NCBI GenBank assembly: GCA_016703745.1
Contig: JADJBK010000006.1
Span: 868,001 to 932,000 of the forward strand
Reading direction: 5' to 3'
Source of the DNA: Nitrosomonas sp.
GTDB lineage: Bacteria > Pseudomonadota > Gammaproteobacteria > Burkholderiales > Nitrosomonadaceae
Length of the DNA: 64,000 nucleotides
Under the pieces are notes generated by a model that was not told the origin of the DNA, made no database searches, and saw only the letters and a list, made by a program, of their open reading frames with translations. Shown one piece after another: positions 42,843-52,042 of the stretch (position 1 is the stretch's first letter; the number at the start of each line of letters is the position of its first letter). The position numbers and the translations under genes are program-made.

Positions 42843-43651
42843 TATTTACCTCCGAAAAGCTTTCTGAGAAACCCTTTTTTGCTTTCAATAAAACGATGTG
42901 GTCGTTTCTCACCGAGATAACGTGCTACCACATCAGCATACGCCTGGCCCGCATCACTTTTTTCATCCAGGATAACAGGAACCCCTGCATTAGAAGCAGT
43001 CAGAACCGATTTTGATTCAGGAATAATCCCCAGCAAATGAAGTGACAGGATCTCCTGAACATCCTCCAGACTAAGCATCTCACCCGACTCCACCCGACTT
43101 GGATCATAACGTGTCAACAACAGGTATTCCTTGATCGGATCCATCGCCAGCTCGGCACGGCGTGATTTACTTGCCAGGATGCCCAACATACGATCCGAAT
43201 CCCGCACAGAGGATACTTCCGGATTGGTCACCACCAAGGCATCATCAGCATAATACATTGCCAGATAAGCGCCTTTTTCAATGCCGGCGGGCGAGTCACA
43301 AACAATATACTTAAAGTCTTGCGACAACTCTTCCAACACCCGGCCCACACCTTCAAGACTTAATGCATCCTTATCGCGGGTTTGTGATGCGGGCAGGATA
43401 TAGAGCTGATTACAGTTCTTGTCCCGGATTAACGCCTGATTGAGATTAGCCTCGCCATTAATGACATTTACAAAGTCATAAACCACCCGTCGCTCACACC
43501 CCATGATTAAATCAAGATTTCGCAGCCCCACATCAAAATCGATAACTGCAGTTTTATGCCCTCGCTTGGCCAATCCCATAGCAATAGCAGCGCTGGTTGT
43601 CGTTTTTCCAACGCCACCCTTACCCGATGTGACAACAATGACTCTTGCCAA
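42842..43651 (-). CDS. minD: Septum site-determining ATPase MinD
   Basis: Membrane-binding ATPase that recruits MinC to the poles. The 269-aa protein has the deviant Walker A SGKGGVGKTTTSAAIAMGL (about residues 9-27), AVIDFDVGLRNLDLIMG and the C-terminal amphipathic membrane-targeting helix (KKGFLRKLFGGK). Normal length. It lies 32 bp after minC. Confidence 0.98.
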   Translation of the reverse strand: MARVIVVTSGKGGVGKTTTSAAIAMGLAKRGHKTAVIDFDVGLRNLDLIMGCERRVVYDFVNVINGEANLNQALIRDKNCNQLYILPASQTRDKDALSLEGVGRVLEELSQDFKYIVCDSPAGIEKGAYLAMYYADDALVVTNPEVSSVRDSDRMLGILASKSRRAELAMDPIKEYLLLTRYDPSRVESGEMLSLEDVQEILSLHLLGIIPESKSVLTASNAGVPVILDEKSDAGQAYADVVARYLGEKRPHRFIESKKGFLRKLFGGK

Positions 43652-43683
43652 TTGAATCTCCTTCCCAAGAAAAATGTAGATAA

Positions 43684-44421
43684 TTAATCAAGTTGCGCAA
43701 TAATCAATGCCTGCTCCTGCAGAAAAACCTGAACCGGCTTTTTGCTGACGATATCCTTCAAATCTTCACTTGTTTTGTAAACACCTGCAATTGAGACAAG
43801 CTCTGCCTGCAAATCCAGACAAAAAAGGCGCGCAGCCGTGTCACCCTGCACACCCGCCAAGGCTCTACCCCTCAGCGTATTATAAACGTGAATATTACCC
43901 TCAGCCATAATCTCGGCACCAGCACTGACCTGCGCCAGGATAACCAGATCACCATTGGCATAAATCCGCTGACCAGAGCGCACCGGCTGAATCACAAGTG
44001 TTGCGGGGGCACGAAAAACTTCTTTGATAATTTCAACAGATGCTTGCGGTTGATACGGAATATCCGGCTTGCTTTGCGTCTCTAACAGCATGCTCCCGCT
44101 GCTGCGACCAGAGTCAACCGGTATCGATAGCGCCAATGCTTGTTGCTGCTGAGCATCATTCCCACCCCTGATTCCAATCGGAAATATATGCATTTCACGC
44201 AATATTGAGACCAACGCATCGATATCAACCGACAATCTCTTATGATTTAATTCTGTTAAATCAAATAGTATTGCTGAATTATTAAAAAAATCTGGCACAC
44301 CAGAAATTTTTTCTTTCAGTTTTTCAGTAATTAAATCTATTTCATTGCTGTATAAAACCAGCACGGGCGCAAAAAAAGTGCTGCTTTTTAGCTCCAGAAC
44401 AAGAGACTGCGATCCATCCAT
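43684..44421 (-). CDS. minC: Septum site-determining protein MinC
   Basis: FtsZ antagonist that blocks septation away from mid-cell. The 245-aa protein has the N-terminal MinC domain (LVLELKSSTFFAPVLVLYS) and a C-terminal beta-helical domain (HVYNTLRGRALAGVQGDTAARLF described at about residues 177-199; GQRIYANGDLVILAQVSAGAEI before it). I chose ATG 44421; the longer frame would start with a TTG at 44463. First gene of minCDE. Confidence 0.95.
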   Translation of the reverse strand: MDGSQSLVLELKSSTFFAPVLVLYSNEIDLITEKLKEKISGVPDFFNNSAILFDLTELNHKRLSVDIDALVSILREMHIFPIGIRGGNDAQQQQALALSIPVDSGRSSGSMLLETQSKPDIPYQPQASVEIIKEVFRAPATLVIQPVRSGQRIYANGDLVILAQVSAGAEIMAEGNIHVYNTLRGRALAGVQGDTAARLFCLDLQAELVSIAGVYKTSEDLKDIVSKKPVQVFLQEQALIIAQLD

Positions 44422-44696
44422 GTCACGATTTATGAAGTTTCCGCAAAACTGATCACGCGGCAAGGCAAATTAAAATTAAAAAGGCAGAATCAGGAATGTC
44501 CAGCCACCCATCATGCTATACCGTTCATTCAATGGAATAAGCTGATTTAACAAATTATAGAACCGCCGATTATATTACACTATCTAATCAATGGAACAAC
44601 AAACGGACATTGCGGCACAAACCATAAAAACCCAATAAACGAAGGAGTCTTCTCTCGATTTTTACCGAAAATGCTGGATGACCATTGGAGAAAGCC

Positions 44697-45266
44697 ATGA
44701 AAATGCAATTGCCACTCAACCCGTGTTTGTCGCTTGTTTTACTTTTTATTCTCAGCGCATGCAGCAACATGCCGACCGTGATCAGAGATTTCACAGCAGT
44801 TGACATACCGTATCAGCTCGCCAACCAGAATGTCGATAGCTACTTAGACACACCTGTACGCTGGGGTGGCACGGTTATCGAAGTAGAAAACGAGACTGAT
44901 TCCTCATCAGTGCAGATACTTTACTATCCACTGGATCGCAATGGTTTTCCACAAACCAGCTACAACGGAGAAGGGCGATTCGTCGTCAGAACCCGTGATT
45001 TTCTAGATCCCGCCATTTTAACCAAAAACAGTAAAGTTACTGTAACCGGAACCCTGACAGGGGGAATAGAACGCACGGTCGGTAGTAAATTAATTCGTGT
45101 TCCACTCATCACATCTCAAGCAATTTATCTATGGCCAAAAGGTTACGGCATAAATCAGGCATATGGATTGGGTCGATATCCCTATAGTTACCATCCTTAT
45201 CCGTACTTTGGATATCACCCATTCTTTTTGAGGGGCTACTATGGGCGAGGCTGGTATTATTGGTAA
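44697..45266 (+). CDS. Slp-family outer-membrane lipoprotein
   Basis: A 189-aa lipoprotein with signal peptide and lipobox LSAC (Cys at about residue 23), then the Slp domain: VRWGGTVIEVENETDSSSVQ, YNGEGRFVVRTRDFLDP and VTVTGTLTGGIE. Slp proteins are outer-membrane lipoproteins linked to starvation and acid response in enterobacteria. The C-terminal 45 residues are very rich in Tyr, Pro, His and Gly (YPYSYHPYPYFGYHP), an unusual tail. I chose ATG 44697 with GGAG six bases upstream. It diverges from minC. Confidence 0.88.
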   Translation: MKMQLPLNPCLSLVLLFILSACSNMPTVIRDFTAVDIPYQLANQNVDSYLDTPVRWGGTVIEVENETDSSSVQILYYPLDRNGFPQTSYNGEGRFVVRTRDFLDPAILTKNSKVTVTGTLTGGIERTVGSKLIRVPLITSQAIYLWPKGYGINQAYGLGRYPYSYHPYPYFGYHPFFLRGYYGRGWYYW

Positions 45267-45316
45267 TGCAACAGATTATTGGACCTATCTCTAGCACTCA
45301 GACTAGTTGAATCGTT

Positions 45317-46615
45317 TTGATATCAACAATATTAAACCGCACTGTCACGTTATTACTAATCCTGCTGGCTATCGCCGGGATAACGCTTGGTGCAATCTTT
45401 TATCTGCTGATTGATAGCAAACCACTGGTTTCCAGAGAAGTGCAGGTCACCCATGAACATATTGCTCGCGTTAAAAGCATTTTCGATACGCACCGCTACC
45501 AAGTTAGACCAGGCTCCACCGCCACCGCTACTATAAAGTGGGAAGATTTAGATACTATACTCAATTATCTGGCACACCATCTAAGACACGGACGCGCGCA
45601 ATCTAAGCTGCATCAGCAGGAAGGGCGTATCCAGATCAGTCTGCCCATCCCTGAGATAGCCGCCTTAGCTAATAAGGCCTATGTTAACCTCGAAGCGTCA
45701 TTAGTTGAATTTAAAGGACAGCCAGCTGTTAAATCACTGCGTATTGGCAAGCTAACCATACCAGACAGCCTGACTAATTTCTTTCTTCAGCAGCTCTTGA
45801 CCAGATTAAAAATGATCAGCCCTGACGTGCGTGTTGGCATAGAGGCATTTCAGAAAATAGACATCTCACTCGATGGAATTGCAGTTACCTATTACTGGCA
45901 AGGCTGGGATAGCGATCAGAGCAACTCACTTTCATTCAGTGCCCCCTTTTTTGATCAGCAGATGATTGCAAAGCTGCTCCGCTACCATACTTTTCTCAAT
46001 CAAATTAACCAACAGAACCGCGCACAGTCGATTACGCTTTCTGAAGTGCTGACCAAACTCATGCAGGAAACCGCCCGCGACCCGTCATACACCAATGCCA
46101 GAGAAGAAATGCGAGTAGCAATACTGGTAACTGCATTTCACGTACTACAGCTTCCACTCAAACTCATCGCCCCTGAAGCCGCTAAATGGCCGCCTTCAGC
46201 TCGGGTAAGAATTACTCTGGATGGGCGAGCAGACTTTGCGATGCATTTCATCTCATCGGCTGCCATAGCGGCCTACACCGATACGGTATTATCTGATGCC
46301 ATTGGGCTTTATAAAGAACTGGAAGACGCGCGAAGCGGCAGCGGGTTTTCATTCAACGATATCGCCGCCAACCGTGCCGGTACCAGTTTCGCAGCTAAAA
46401 TAATGAAAAATCAATCCTCAGCCCAAAAAATACGCTCAACCATCCTTGCCGGCATTGATGATAGCGATCTGATGCCCTATTGGGCAGATTTACCTGAACA
46501 CCTCGGCGAACAAACCTTTTTAGCTAAATTTGGGGGCTTGCATACAACTACTTATCAAGAATTAATTGACAAGATTGAACAACGCGTATCCTCTTTGAGA
46601 TTACTTCATCACTGA
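45317..46615 (+). CDS. Unknown membrane-anchored protein
   Basis: Not recognised. The 432-aa protein has one N-terminal membrane helix (about residues 8-30) followed by a long soluble, probably periplasmic part with alternating helical and beta patterns. The only start with the helix intact is TTG 45317; no good ribosome site is visible, and an in-frame stop lies just upstream. Coding character is clear from the long frame and neighbour-like composition. It overlaps the converging rluC by 15 bp. The role is unknown; the only context is the preceding Slp lipoprotein gene. Confidence 0.75.
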   Translation: MISTILNRTVTLLLILLAIAGITLGAIFYLLIDSKPLVSREVQVTHEHIARVKSIFDTHRYQVRPGSTATATIKWEDLDTILNYLAHHLRHGRAQSKLHQQEGRIQISLPIPEIAALANKAYVNLEASLVEFKGQPAVKSLRIGKLTIPDSLTNFFLQQLLTRLKMISPDVRVGIEAFQKIDISLDGIAVTYYWQGWDSDQSNSLSFSAPFFDQQMIAKLLRYHTFLNQINQQNRAQSITLSEVLTKLMQETARDPSYTNAREEMRVAILVTAFHVLQLPLKLIAPEAAKWPPSARVRITLDGRADFAMHFISSAAIAAYTDTVLSDAIGLYKELEDARSGSGFSFNDIAANRAGTSFAAKIMKNQSSAQKIRSTILAGIDDSDLMPYWADLPEHLGEQTFLAKFGGLHTTTYQELIDKIEQRVSSLRLLHH

Positions 46616-47671
46616 TACCAAATTCAAAGGCTCGCCCAGTGAAAGCAGAAATAAGCGCAACTCTGCCGCCAAAGGCGCTTCCAGCAGCAGGCGATTATTG
46701 GTTAATGGATGCGAACAGGAAAATTTTTCAGCATGTAAAAACATGCGTTTCAGCGGCACATCTTGTCCATTTTTTCGTAACTGCTTGTTTAGCTCAAAAT
46801 CTCCATATTTATCATCACCCGCAATTGGAAAACCCAAATGAGCAAGGTGCACCCGGATCTGATGTGTTCGCCCTGTTTTCAGCTCCGCACTTAATAAACT
46901 GAAATTATCCCAGTTTTGCTGCAAGCAAAAAATAGTATGTGCCTGCTGGGATTTGATTTTCTCATCTTTTCCATTACTGCCAGCAACCGCCACACGGCGC
47001 TCCCCTGCCGCCGTTACGTATCTATTGAGTGGAAATTTAACATTCTGGATTAAATTGTGCCATCTCCCTGACACTAGCACTTGATAACTTTTATGCACTC
47101 GGCCTTCACGAATCTGCTGATGCAAATTAATCAGTGCCTGCCTTTTTTTTGCCAGCAAAAGTATGCCCGAAGTCTCGCGGTCAAGCCGATGGACGAGCTC
47201 AAGAAATTTCCAGCCTGGATGCTGCATGCGCAACTGCTCGATTACACCATGACTAATCCCACTGCCTCCGTGTACCGCTATGCCTGCCGGTTTATTGACT
47301 ACCAGTAAATTTTCGTCTTCAAACAGAACGGGGAACTGCGTCATCTGTTTCTCAAAGTTAACTGGCAAGATATTGTTCTTACAGCTAACGGGAGGAATTC
47401 GCACTTTGTCGGCCAATTGCAAGTGATAACTGGCAACTATACGTTTACTATTTACACGCACCTGCCCACTGCGCAGCAATTGGTAAATATGGCTTTTGGG
47501 TACGCCTTTAAGTAATTTGCACAAAAAATTATCGATTCGCTGCCCTTCCGCTGTCTCATCTATCTGTTTTATAACCACGCGATCTGGCATAATAGTACTT
47601 GGCATAGTGGCTTTGCTGGTTGTCCGGCTACCCATGGGATTTTTGCCAATATTTTTACCCGTAATTTTCAC
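46601..47671 (-). CDS. rluC: 23S rRNA pseudouridine synthase RluC
   Basis: Converts uridines of 23S rRNA (positions 955, 2504 and 2580 in E. coli) to pseudouridine. The 356-aa protein has an S4 domain (about residues 42-105, QRIDNFLCKLLKGVPKSHIY) and the catalytic HRLDRETSGILLLAK with the essential Asp, then LKTGRTHQIRVHLAHLG. The start is GTG 47671 with AAGGA upstream. It diverges from rne, the gene order found in most proteobacteria. Confidence 0.95.
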   Translation of the reverse strand: MKITGKNIGKNPMGSRTTSKATMPSTIMPDRVVIKQIDETAEGQRIDNFLCKLLKGVPKSHIYQLLRSGQVRVNSKRIVASYHLQLADKVRIPPVSCKNNILPVNFEKQMTQFPVLFEDENLLVVNKPAGIAVHGGSGISHGVIEQLRMQHPGWKFLELVHRLDRETSGILLLAKKRQALINLHQQIREGRVHKSYQVLVSGRWHNLIQNVKFPLNRYVTAAGERRVAVAGSNGKDEKIKSQQAHTIFCLQQNWDNFSLLSAELKTGRTHQIRVHLAHLGFPIAGDDKYGDFELNKQLRKNGQDVPLKRMFLHAEKFSCSHPLTNNRLLLEAPLAAELRLFLLSLGEPLNLVSVMK

Positions 47672-48145
47672 ACCCGAATTCCTTTAATTTTGCTTTCTAA
47701 AACCTGTCGAGATTACACACTCAATCTATGTTTGTGGATCAAATTCCATATTTTCAGATTCGGAAAGCAGACTGTTTTGTCTGGTTAATGTCGCTCACCA
47801 CGTAAAGTAGCGATAGTAAATAAATTACGCGCTTAAGACATAGATAGATTTCGGTTCCTGACTTCAGGCAACGCAAAGCAGATAATTTGCCACCACATGA
47901 AGACATTATTTATAGCTAATTCAATATGTTATATTGATAACGGATCCAGGCTGAATGGCAACCTAAATTGGTTATTTTTAATCACCATCTATACCATTGA
48001 CTTTCTGATGGCAATTTACCAAAACAATAAATCCAAATACATGCCTGCCATCGGAATATCATCCTTGTCGGACCTGCTGACCAAACGGCTTCTACCGAAC
48101 AGTGAACAACCAGTCTGCCCATGTACCAAGCGCGGGAGGCACTAA
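47672..48145 (+). promoter_or_regulatory. Divergent rluC-rne region with long rne leader
   Basis: A 474-bp spacer. The rne leader is likely long, as in E. coli, where the rne 5' UTR controls the mRNA's own decay by RNase E. It is AT-rich, with a consensus ribosome site GGGAGG (48134-48139) 6 bp before the rne ATG. An 82-codon frame at 47897-48145 ends at the rne start but has no ribosome site or family features; I treat it as non-coding. Confidence 0.45.
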
Positions 48146-50668
48146 ATGAAACGAATGTTATTCAACGCGACTCAGCCGGAAGAATTGCGTGTCGCGATTG
48201 TCGATGGACAGAGACTTATCGATCTTGATATTGAAATCGCTGGCAAGGAACAGCGCAAAAGCAATATTTATAAAGCAACCATCACCCGGCTGGAACCAAG
48301 TCTGGAAGCCGCCTTTGTTGATTATGGCGCTGGCCGACATGGATTCCTGCCCTACAAGGAAATTGCACCCACCTGTACTAGCAACCTAACTGGCACAACC
48401 GGCAACCGCATTGCTGATCTACTGCGTGAAGGACAGGAGCTCATTGTACAGGTTGATAAAGATGAGCGCGGCAATAAAGGTGCTGCTCTTACCACTTATA
48501 TTTCGCTGGCAGGTCGTTATCTGGTTCTGATGCCAAATAATCCACAAGGCGGAGGTGTCTCTCGACGTATCAGCGCGGAAGAACGAGCTGAATTACGTGA
48601 GGTCCTTGCCAATCTCCAGATTCCTGATGGCATGAGCGTGATCGCACGAACTGCGGGAATAGGTCGCAGCGAAGAAGAGCTGCAATGGGATTTAAATTAT
48701 CTCGTTCAACTCTGGCGTGCAATTGAGGAAGCCGCAAATAACCAGAATGGAATTTTTCTGATCTATCAGGAAAGCAGTCTCGTTATACGCGCAATCCGCG
48801 ATTACTTCCACGCCGAAATTAGTGAAATCCTGATCGATAATCCAGAGATATATGAACAAGCCAATCAATTCATGGCGCATGTCATGCCAGCAAATGTGGA
48901 ACGGCTTAAACTGTATCAGGATGACATACCGCTCTTCTCTCGCTTTCAGATAGAACATCAGATTGAAACTGCCTATTCCCGGCAAGTCACGCTACCCTCC
49001 GGCGGCTCGATCGTGATTGATCATACCGAGGCATTAGTATCCATCGACGTCAATTCCGCACGCGCAATCCGTGGATCCGATATTGAAGCGACTGCTTTCA
49101 ATACTAATCTCGAAGCCGCTGATGAGGTTGCACGACAGCTACGCCTACGTGATCTTGGTGGATTGGTAGTCGTGGATTTCATTGATATGGAAGTTGCTCG
49201 CAACCAGCGTGAAGTAGAATCAACGCTCCTAAAAGCGTTGCGCCTTGATCGCGCACGTGTTCAAGTTGGAAAAATTTCCAGATTTGGATTGCTCGAACTC
49301 TCCCGGCAACGCCTGCGTCCTTCACTCGGAGAAGGAAATTACATCCCCTGCCCTCGCTGCCATGGCACTGGCCACATCCGAGGCACAGATTCTTCTGCAC
49401 TGCATATCCTGCGAATCATTCAGGAAGAAGCGATGAAAGAACATACCAGTCTGCTACAGGTGCAGCTGCCTGTTGATGTCGCTACCTTTTTACTGAATGA
49501 AAAGCGTTCGGAAATATATCGACTGGAAGCAAGACTGAAGGTGGGCATCATTCTGGTTCCCAACATTCACATGGAAACCCCTAATTACATTATCAACCGA
49601 CTGAAACATGAGGATCTCAAATCAACTGAATTACCCGCCAGTTATGAAATGGTAGAAAAAATTTCTGAAGAAATACTACCCACTTCAAATGCCCAGGAGA
49701 ACAAGACATCACAGCCCAAAGCAGCAGTTACCGGTATCAAACTTGATCAACCTGCACCAGTTCGTGAAGAAAAACCCCGAGAATCACTCTCGTTTTTAGA
49801 TAAATTTTTTAGCCTGTTCAAATCCAATAGTGGACAAAATCAGACTCAATCGATATTGACGCCTGATGAAGAAAAAGAAAGAAATGCCCGCGCTGAACGT
49901 AATCGCAACCGCCGGGACCGTAATCGTAACAAACGAAGTAAACCCCTGTCGGCCAATCAATCTCCAGAGGGCAATAATGCTGCGATCACGAGCAAATCAT
50001 CGCTTGAAGCATCTGAACTGCCGCCTGATAATTCCGTTACCAGCAACGATATTACTCCGGGGAAATCGCCCAGAGAGAGCAATCGCAGACCAGCCAGATA
50101 CAGCAACCCAACCCAGACCCTCCCAACCGACGAGGCGGCATCGACTCATCTGGAAATCATCGAACCGGATGAGACATCATCCTCTCTCGAATCTTCTGAT
50201 GACATAAAGGCAGAAGAGCGGCGAGGACGCCCCCGTCGCCGTCGTGGTGGTGCAAACAGGAATCGCTCAACGCGACCCAATGATACTATCGAGACCAATA
50301 CGGTACCTGCAGATGATTTATTTCAGTCAGATAAGTCAACAATAGAAGTTATAGCAGCTCCTGCCAACATAGCTGAGATCAGCCCCACCATACCGATTTT
50401 AGATAGCAAACCAATCGAATCGGATTCTGGTATGCCAGGACATCAGCAAGCAACCGTCCCTCAATCTATCATTTCAGCTAACAACGAACGTAACGAGCCG
50501 GATCTCTCCAAAAGTGGTCTGATCATGATCGAAACTGCACCGGAGAAAGTTATCGCTGCTGCCGAAGTGATGCCAGCGCCACCAAGGAGAGTACGCGTTC
50601 GCCAGGACAACGTAGAATCTCAGGCCACTCATTCGGAACCTTTGGTGCAGATTGAAACCAAAAATTAA
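48146..50668 (+). CDS. rne: Ribonuclease E
   Basis: Main endoribonuclease for mRNA decay and rRNA/tRNA processing, and scaffold of the degradosome. The 840-aa protein has an N-terminal RNase H-like and S1 region (RMLFNATQPEELRVAIVDGQ; AAFVDYGAGRHGFLPYKEI), a 5' sensor, the DNase I-like catalytic domain with IDVNSARAIRG and VVVDFIDMEVARNQ carrying the metal-binding Asp residues, and the zinc-link IPCPRCHGTG (about residue 407). From about residue 510 the C-terminal half is low-complexity, with Arg-rich RNA-binding blocks (RNRNRRDRNRNKR near 590 and RRGRPRRRRGG near 695). Confidence 0.97.
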   Translation: MKRMLFNATQPEELRVAIVDGQRLIDLDIEIAGKEQRKSNIYKATITRLEPSLEAAFVDYGAGRHGFLPYKEIAPTCTSNLTGTTGNRIADLLREGQELIVQVDKDERGNKGAALTTYISLAGRYLVLMPNNPQGGGVSRRISAEERAELREVLANLQIPDGMSVIARTAGIGRSEEELQWDLNYLVQLWRAIEEAANNQNGIFLIYQESSLVIRAIRDYFHAEISEILIDNPEIYEQANQFMAHVMPANVERLKLYQDDIPLFSRFQIEHQIETAYSRQVTLPSGGSIVIDHTEALVSIDVNSARAIRGSDIEATAFNTNLEAADEVARQLRLRDLGGLVVVDFIDMEVARNQREVESTLLKALRLDRARVQVGKISRFGLLELSRQRLRPSLGEGNYIPCPRCHGTGHIRGTDSSALHILRIIQEEAMKEHTSLLQVQLPVDVATFLLNEKRSEIYRLEARLKVGIILVPNIHMETPNYIINRLKHEDLKSTELPASYEMVEKISEEILPTSNAQENKTSQPKAAVTGIKLDQPAPVREEKPRESLSFLDKFFSLFKSNSGQNQTQSILTPDEEKERNARAERNRNRRDRNRNKRSKPLSANQSPEGNNAAITSKSSLEASELPPDNSVTSNDITPGKSPRESNRRPARYSNPTQTLPTDEAASTHLEIIEPDETSSSLESSDDIKAEERRGRPRRRRGGANRNRSTRPNDTIETNTVPADDLFQSDKSTIEVIAAPANIAEISPTIPILDSKPIESDSGMPGHQQATVPQSIISANNERNEPDLSKSGLIMIETAPEKVIAAAEVMPAPPRRVRVRQDNVESQATHSEPLVQIETKN

Positions 50669-50685
50669 CAGATAAGCGACAAAAG

Positions 50686-50715
50686 GCCTATTGGAATGCT
50701 CTTCTCCGAATAGGC
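50686..50715 (+). terminator. Possible terminator after rne
   Basis: Imperfect hairpin 18 bp after the rne stop: GCCTATT (50686-50692) pairs with AATAGGC (50709-50715), plus two more pairs across a bulge. The following ATTTAGC is only weakly T-rich, so termination may be partial. Confidence 0.4.
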
Positions 50716-50776
50716 ATTTAGCAACCCCTGTAATTAAACAAACAGGTACTCTCGATATCATCAACACCCGTTCAAC

Positions 50777-52042
50777 ATGAATAGTACAGACTTACGTTCA
50801 ATGATGCAGGCGTTAGGACAGGCCGCACGCGCAGCGGCACAATTGACTGCAAAAGCCAGCACCGCCGCCAAGAATAAGGCATTAATCGTCATGGCAGCCG
50901 CTATTCGTCGCGATGAGCAACTTTTGATCTCTGCCAATGCCAGTGACCTCGCCTTGGCCAGAGACAAAAAACTTGATTCGTCTCTGATTGATCGCCTGAC
51001 ACTGACTACTGAAAGAATTGCCGCCATGGCGGATGGCCTGGAGCAGATTGCCGCCCTGCCCGATCCGATTGGAGCAATTTCCGATCTGAATTATCGTCCT
51101 TCCGGTATTCAAGTTGGCAGGATGCGGGTTCCGCTTGGTGTCATTGGTATTATTTACGAAGCACGACCCAATGTTACCGCCGATGCTGCCGGTTTATGCC
51201 TGAAAGCAGGTAATGCCGCAATTTTGCGCGGTGGATCGGAAGCCATGCACAGTAATCAAGCAATTGCAGCTTGTGTGCAGGAAGGACTAAAAGTTGCGGG
51301 ATTACCGGAACAAGCCGTGCAGGTCATCAACACACCCGATCGGGCAGCGGTTGGTGAACTGATCACCATGCAGAAATACGTCGATATCATCGTACCGCGT
51401 GGTGGCAAAGGGTTAATTGAACGAATTTCCAGTGAAGCGCGTGTACCGGTTATCAAACATCTGGATGGCATCTGCCATATCTATGTAGATATCCATGCCA
51501 ATCTGGAAAAAGCATTGCGTATCGTTGACAATGCTAAAACTCAACGATATGGCACGTGCAACACACTGGAAACTCTGCTCATCCATGCTGGTATTGCTCA
51601 GCAGTTTCTGCCGGTGATTGGCAAACTGTTGCAGGAAAAACAAGTGGAGTTGCGAGGAGATAATGCTGCACAGGCGTTACTGCCCGGTATAAAATCCGCT
51701 ACCGAAGAGGACTGGCGCACCGAATATCTGGCACCGATTCTGAGCATACGCGTCGTTGCCGATATCGAACAGGCCATCGACCACATTACCCGTTACGGCT
51801 CGCAACATACTGATGCCATTGTCACTGAAAACTATGCGCTTGCCCGTCAATTTTTACGTGAGGTAGACTCCAGCTCGGTCATGGTGAATGCTTCTACCCG
51901 TTTTGCCGACGGATTTGAATACGGTCTGGGAGCAGAAATTGGCATCTCAACCGATAAGCTGCACGCACGCGGGCCGGTAGGACTGATAGGACTGACCAGT
52001 GAAAAGTATATTGTCCTGGGTGATGGACATATCAGAATATGA
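50777..52042 (+). CDS. proA: Gamma-glutamyl phosphate reductase
   Basis: Second step of proline synthesis: NADPH reduction of glutamyl-5-phosphate to the semialdehyde. The 421-aa protein has GVIGIIYEARPNVTADAAGL (about residues 117-136), ILRGGSEAMHSN, the catalytic Cys region RYGTCNTLETLLIH, and VNASTRFADGFEYGLGAEIG. Normal length. It overlaps lpd (ATGA) and is separate from proB at 34-35 kb. Confidence 0.97.
   Translation: MNSTDLRSMMQALGQAARAAAQLTAKASTAAKNKALIVMAAAIRRDEQLLISANASDLALARDKKLDSSLIDRLTLTTERIAAMADGLEQIAALPDPIGAISDLNYRPSGIQVGRMRVPLGVIGIIYEARPNVTADAAGLCLKAGNAAILRGGSEAMHSNQAIAACVQEGLKVAGLPEQAVQVINTPDRAAVGELITMQKYVDIIVPRGGKGLIERISSEARVPVIKHLDGICHIYVDIHANLEKALRIVDNAKTQRYGTCNTLETLLIHAGIAQQFLPVIGKLLQEKQVELRGDNAAQALLPGIKSATEEDWRTEYLAPILSIRVVADIEQAIDHITRYGSQHTDAIVTENYALARQFLREVDSSSVMVNASTRFADGFEYGLGAEIGISTDKLHARGPVGLIGLTSEKYIVLGDGHIRI

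Noticed and set aside
47897..48145. 82-codon frame ending at the rne start codon, a possible leader peptide
   Set aside because: No ribosome site, no recognisable family, AT-rich leader composition; end at the rne start is explained by the TAA within ACTAAATG.
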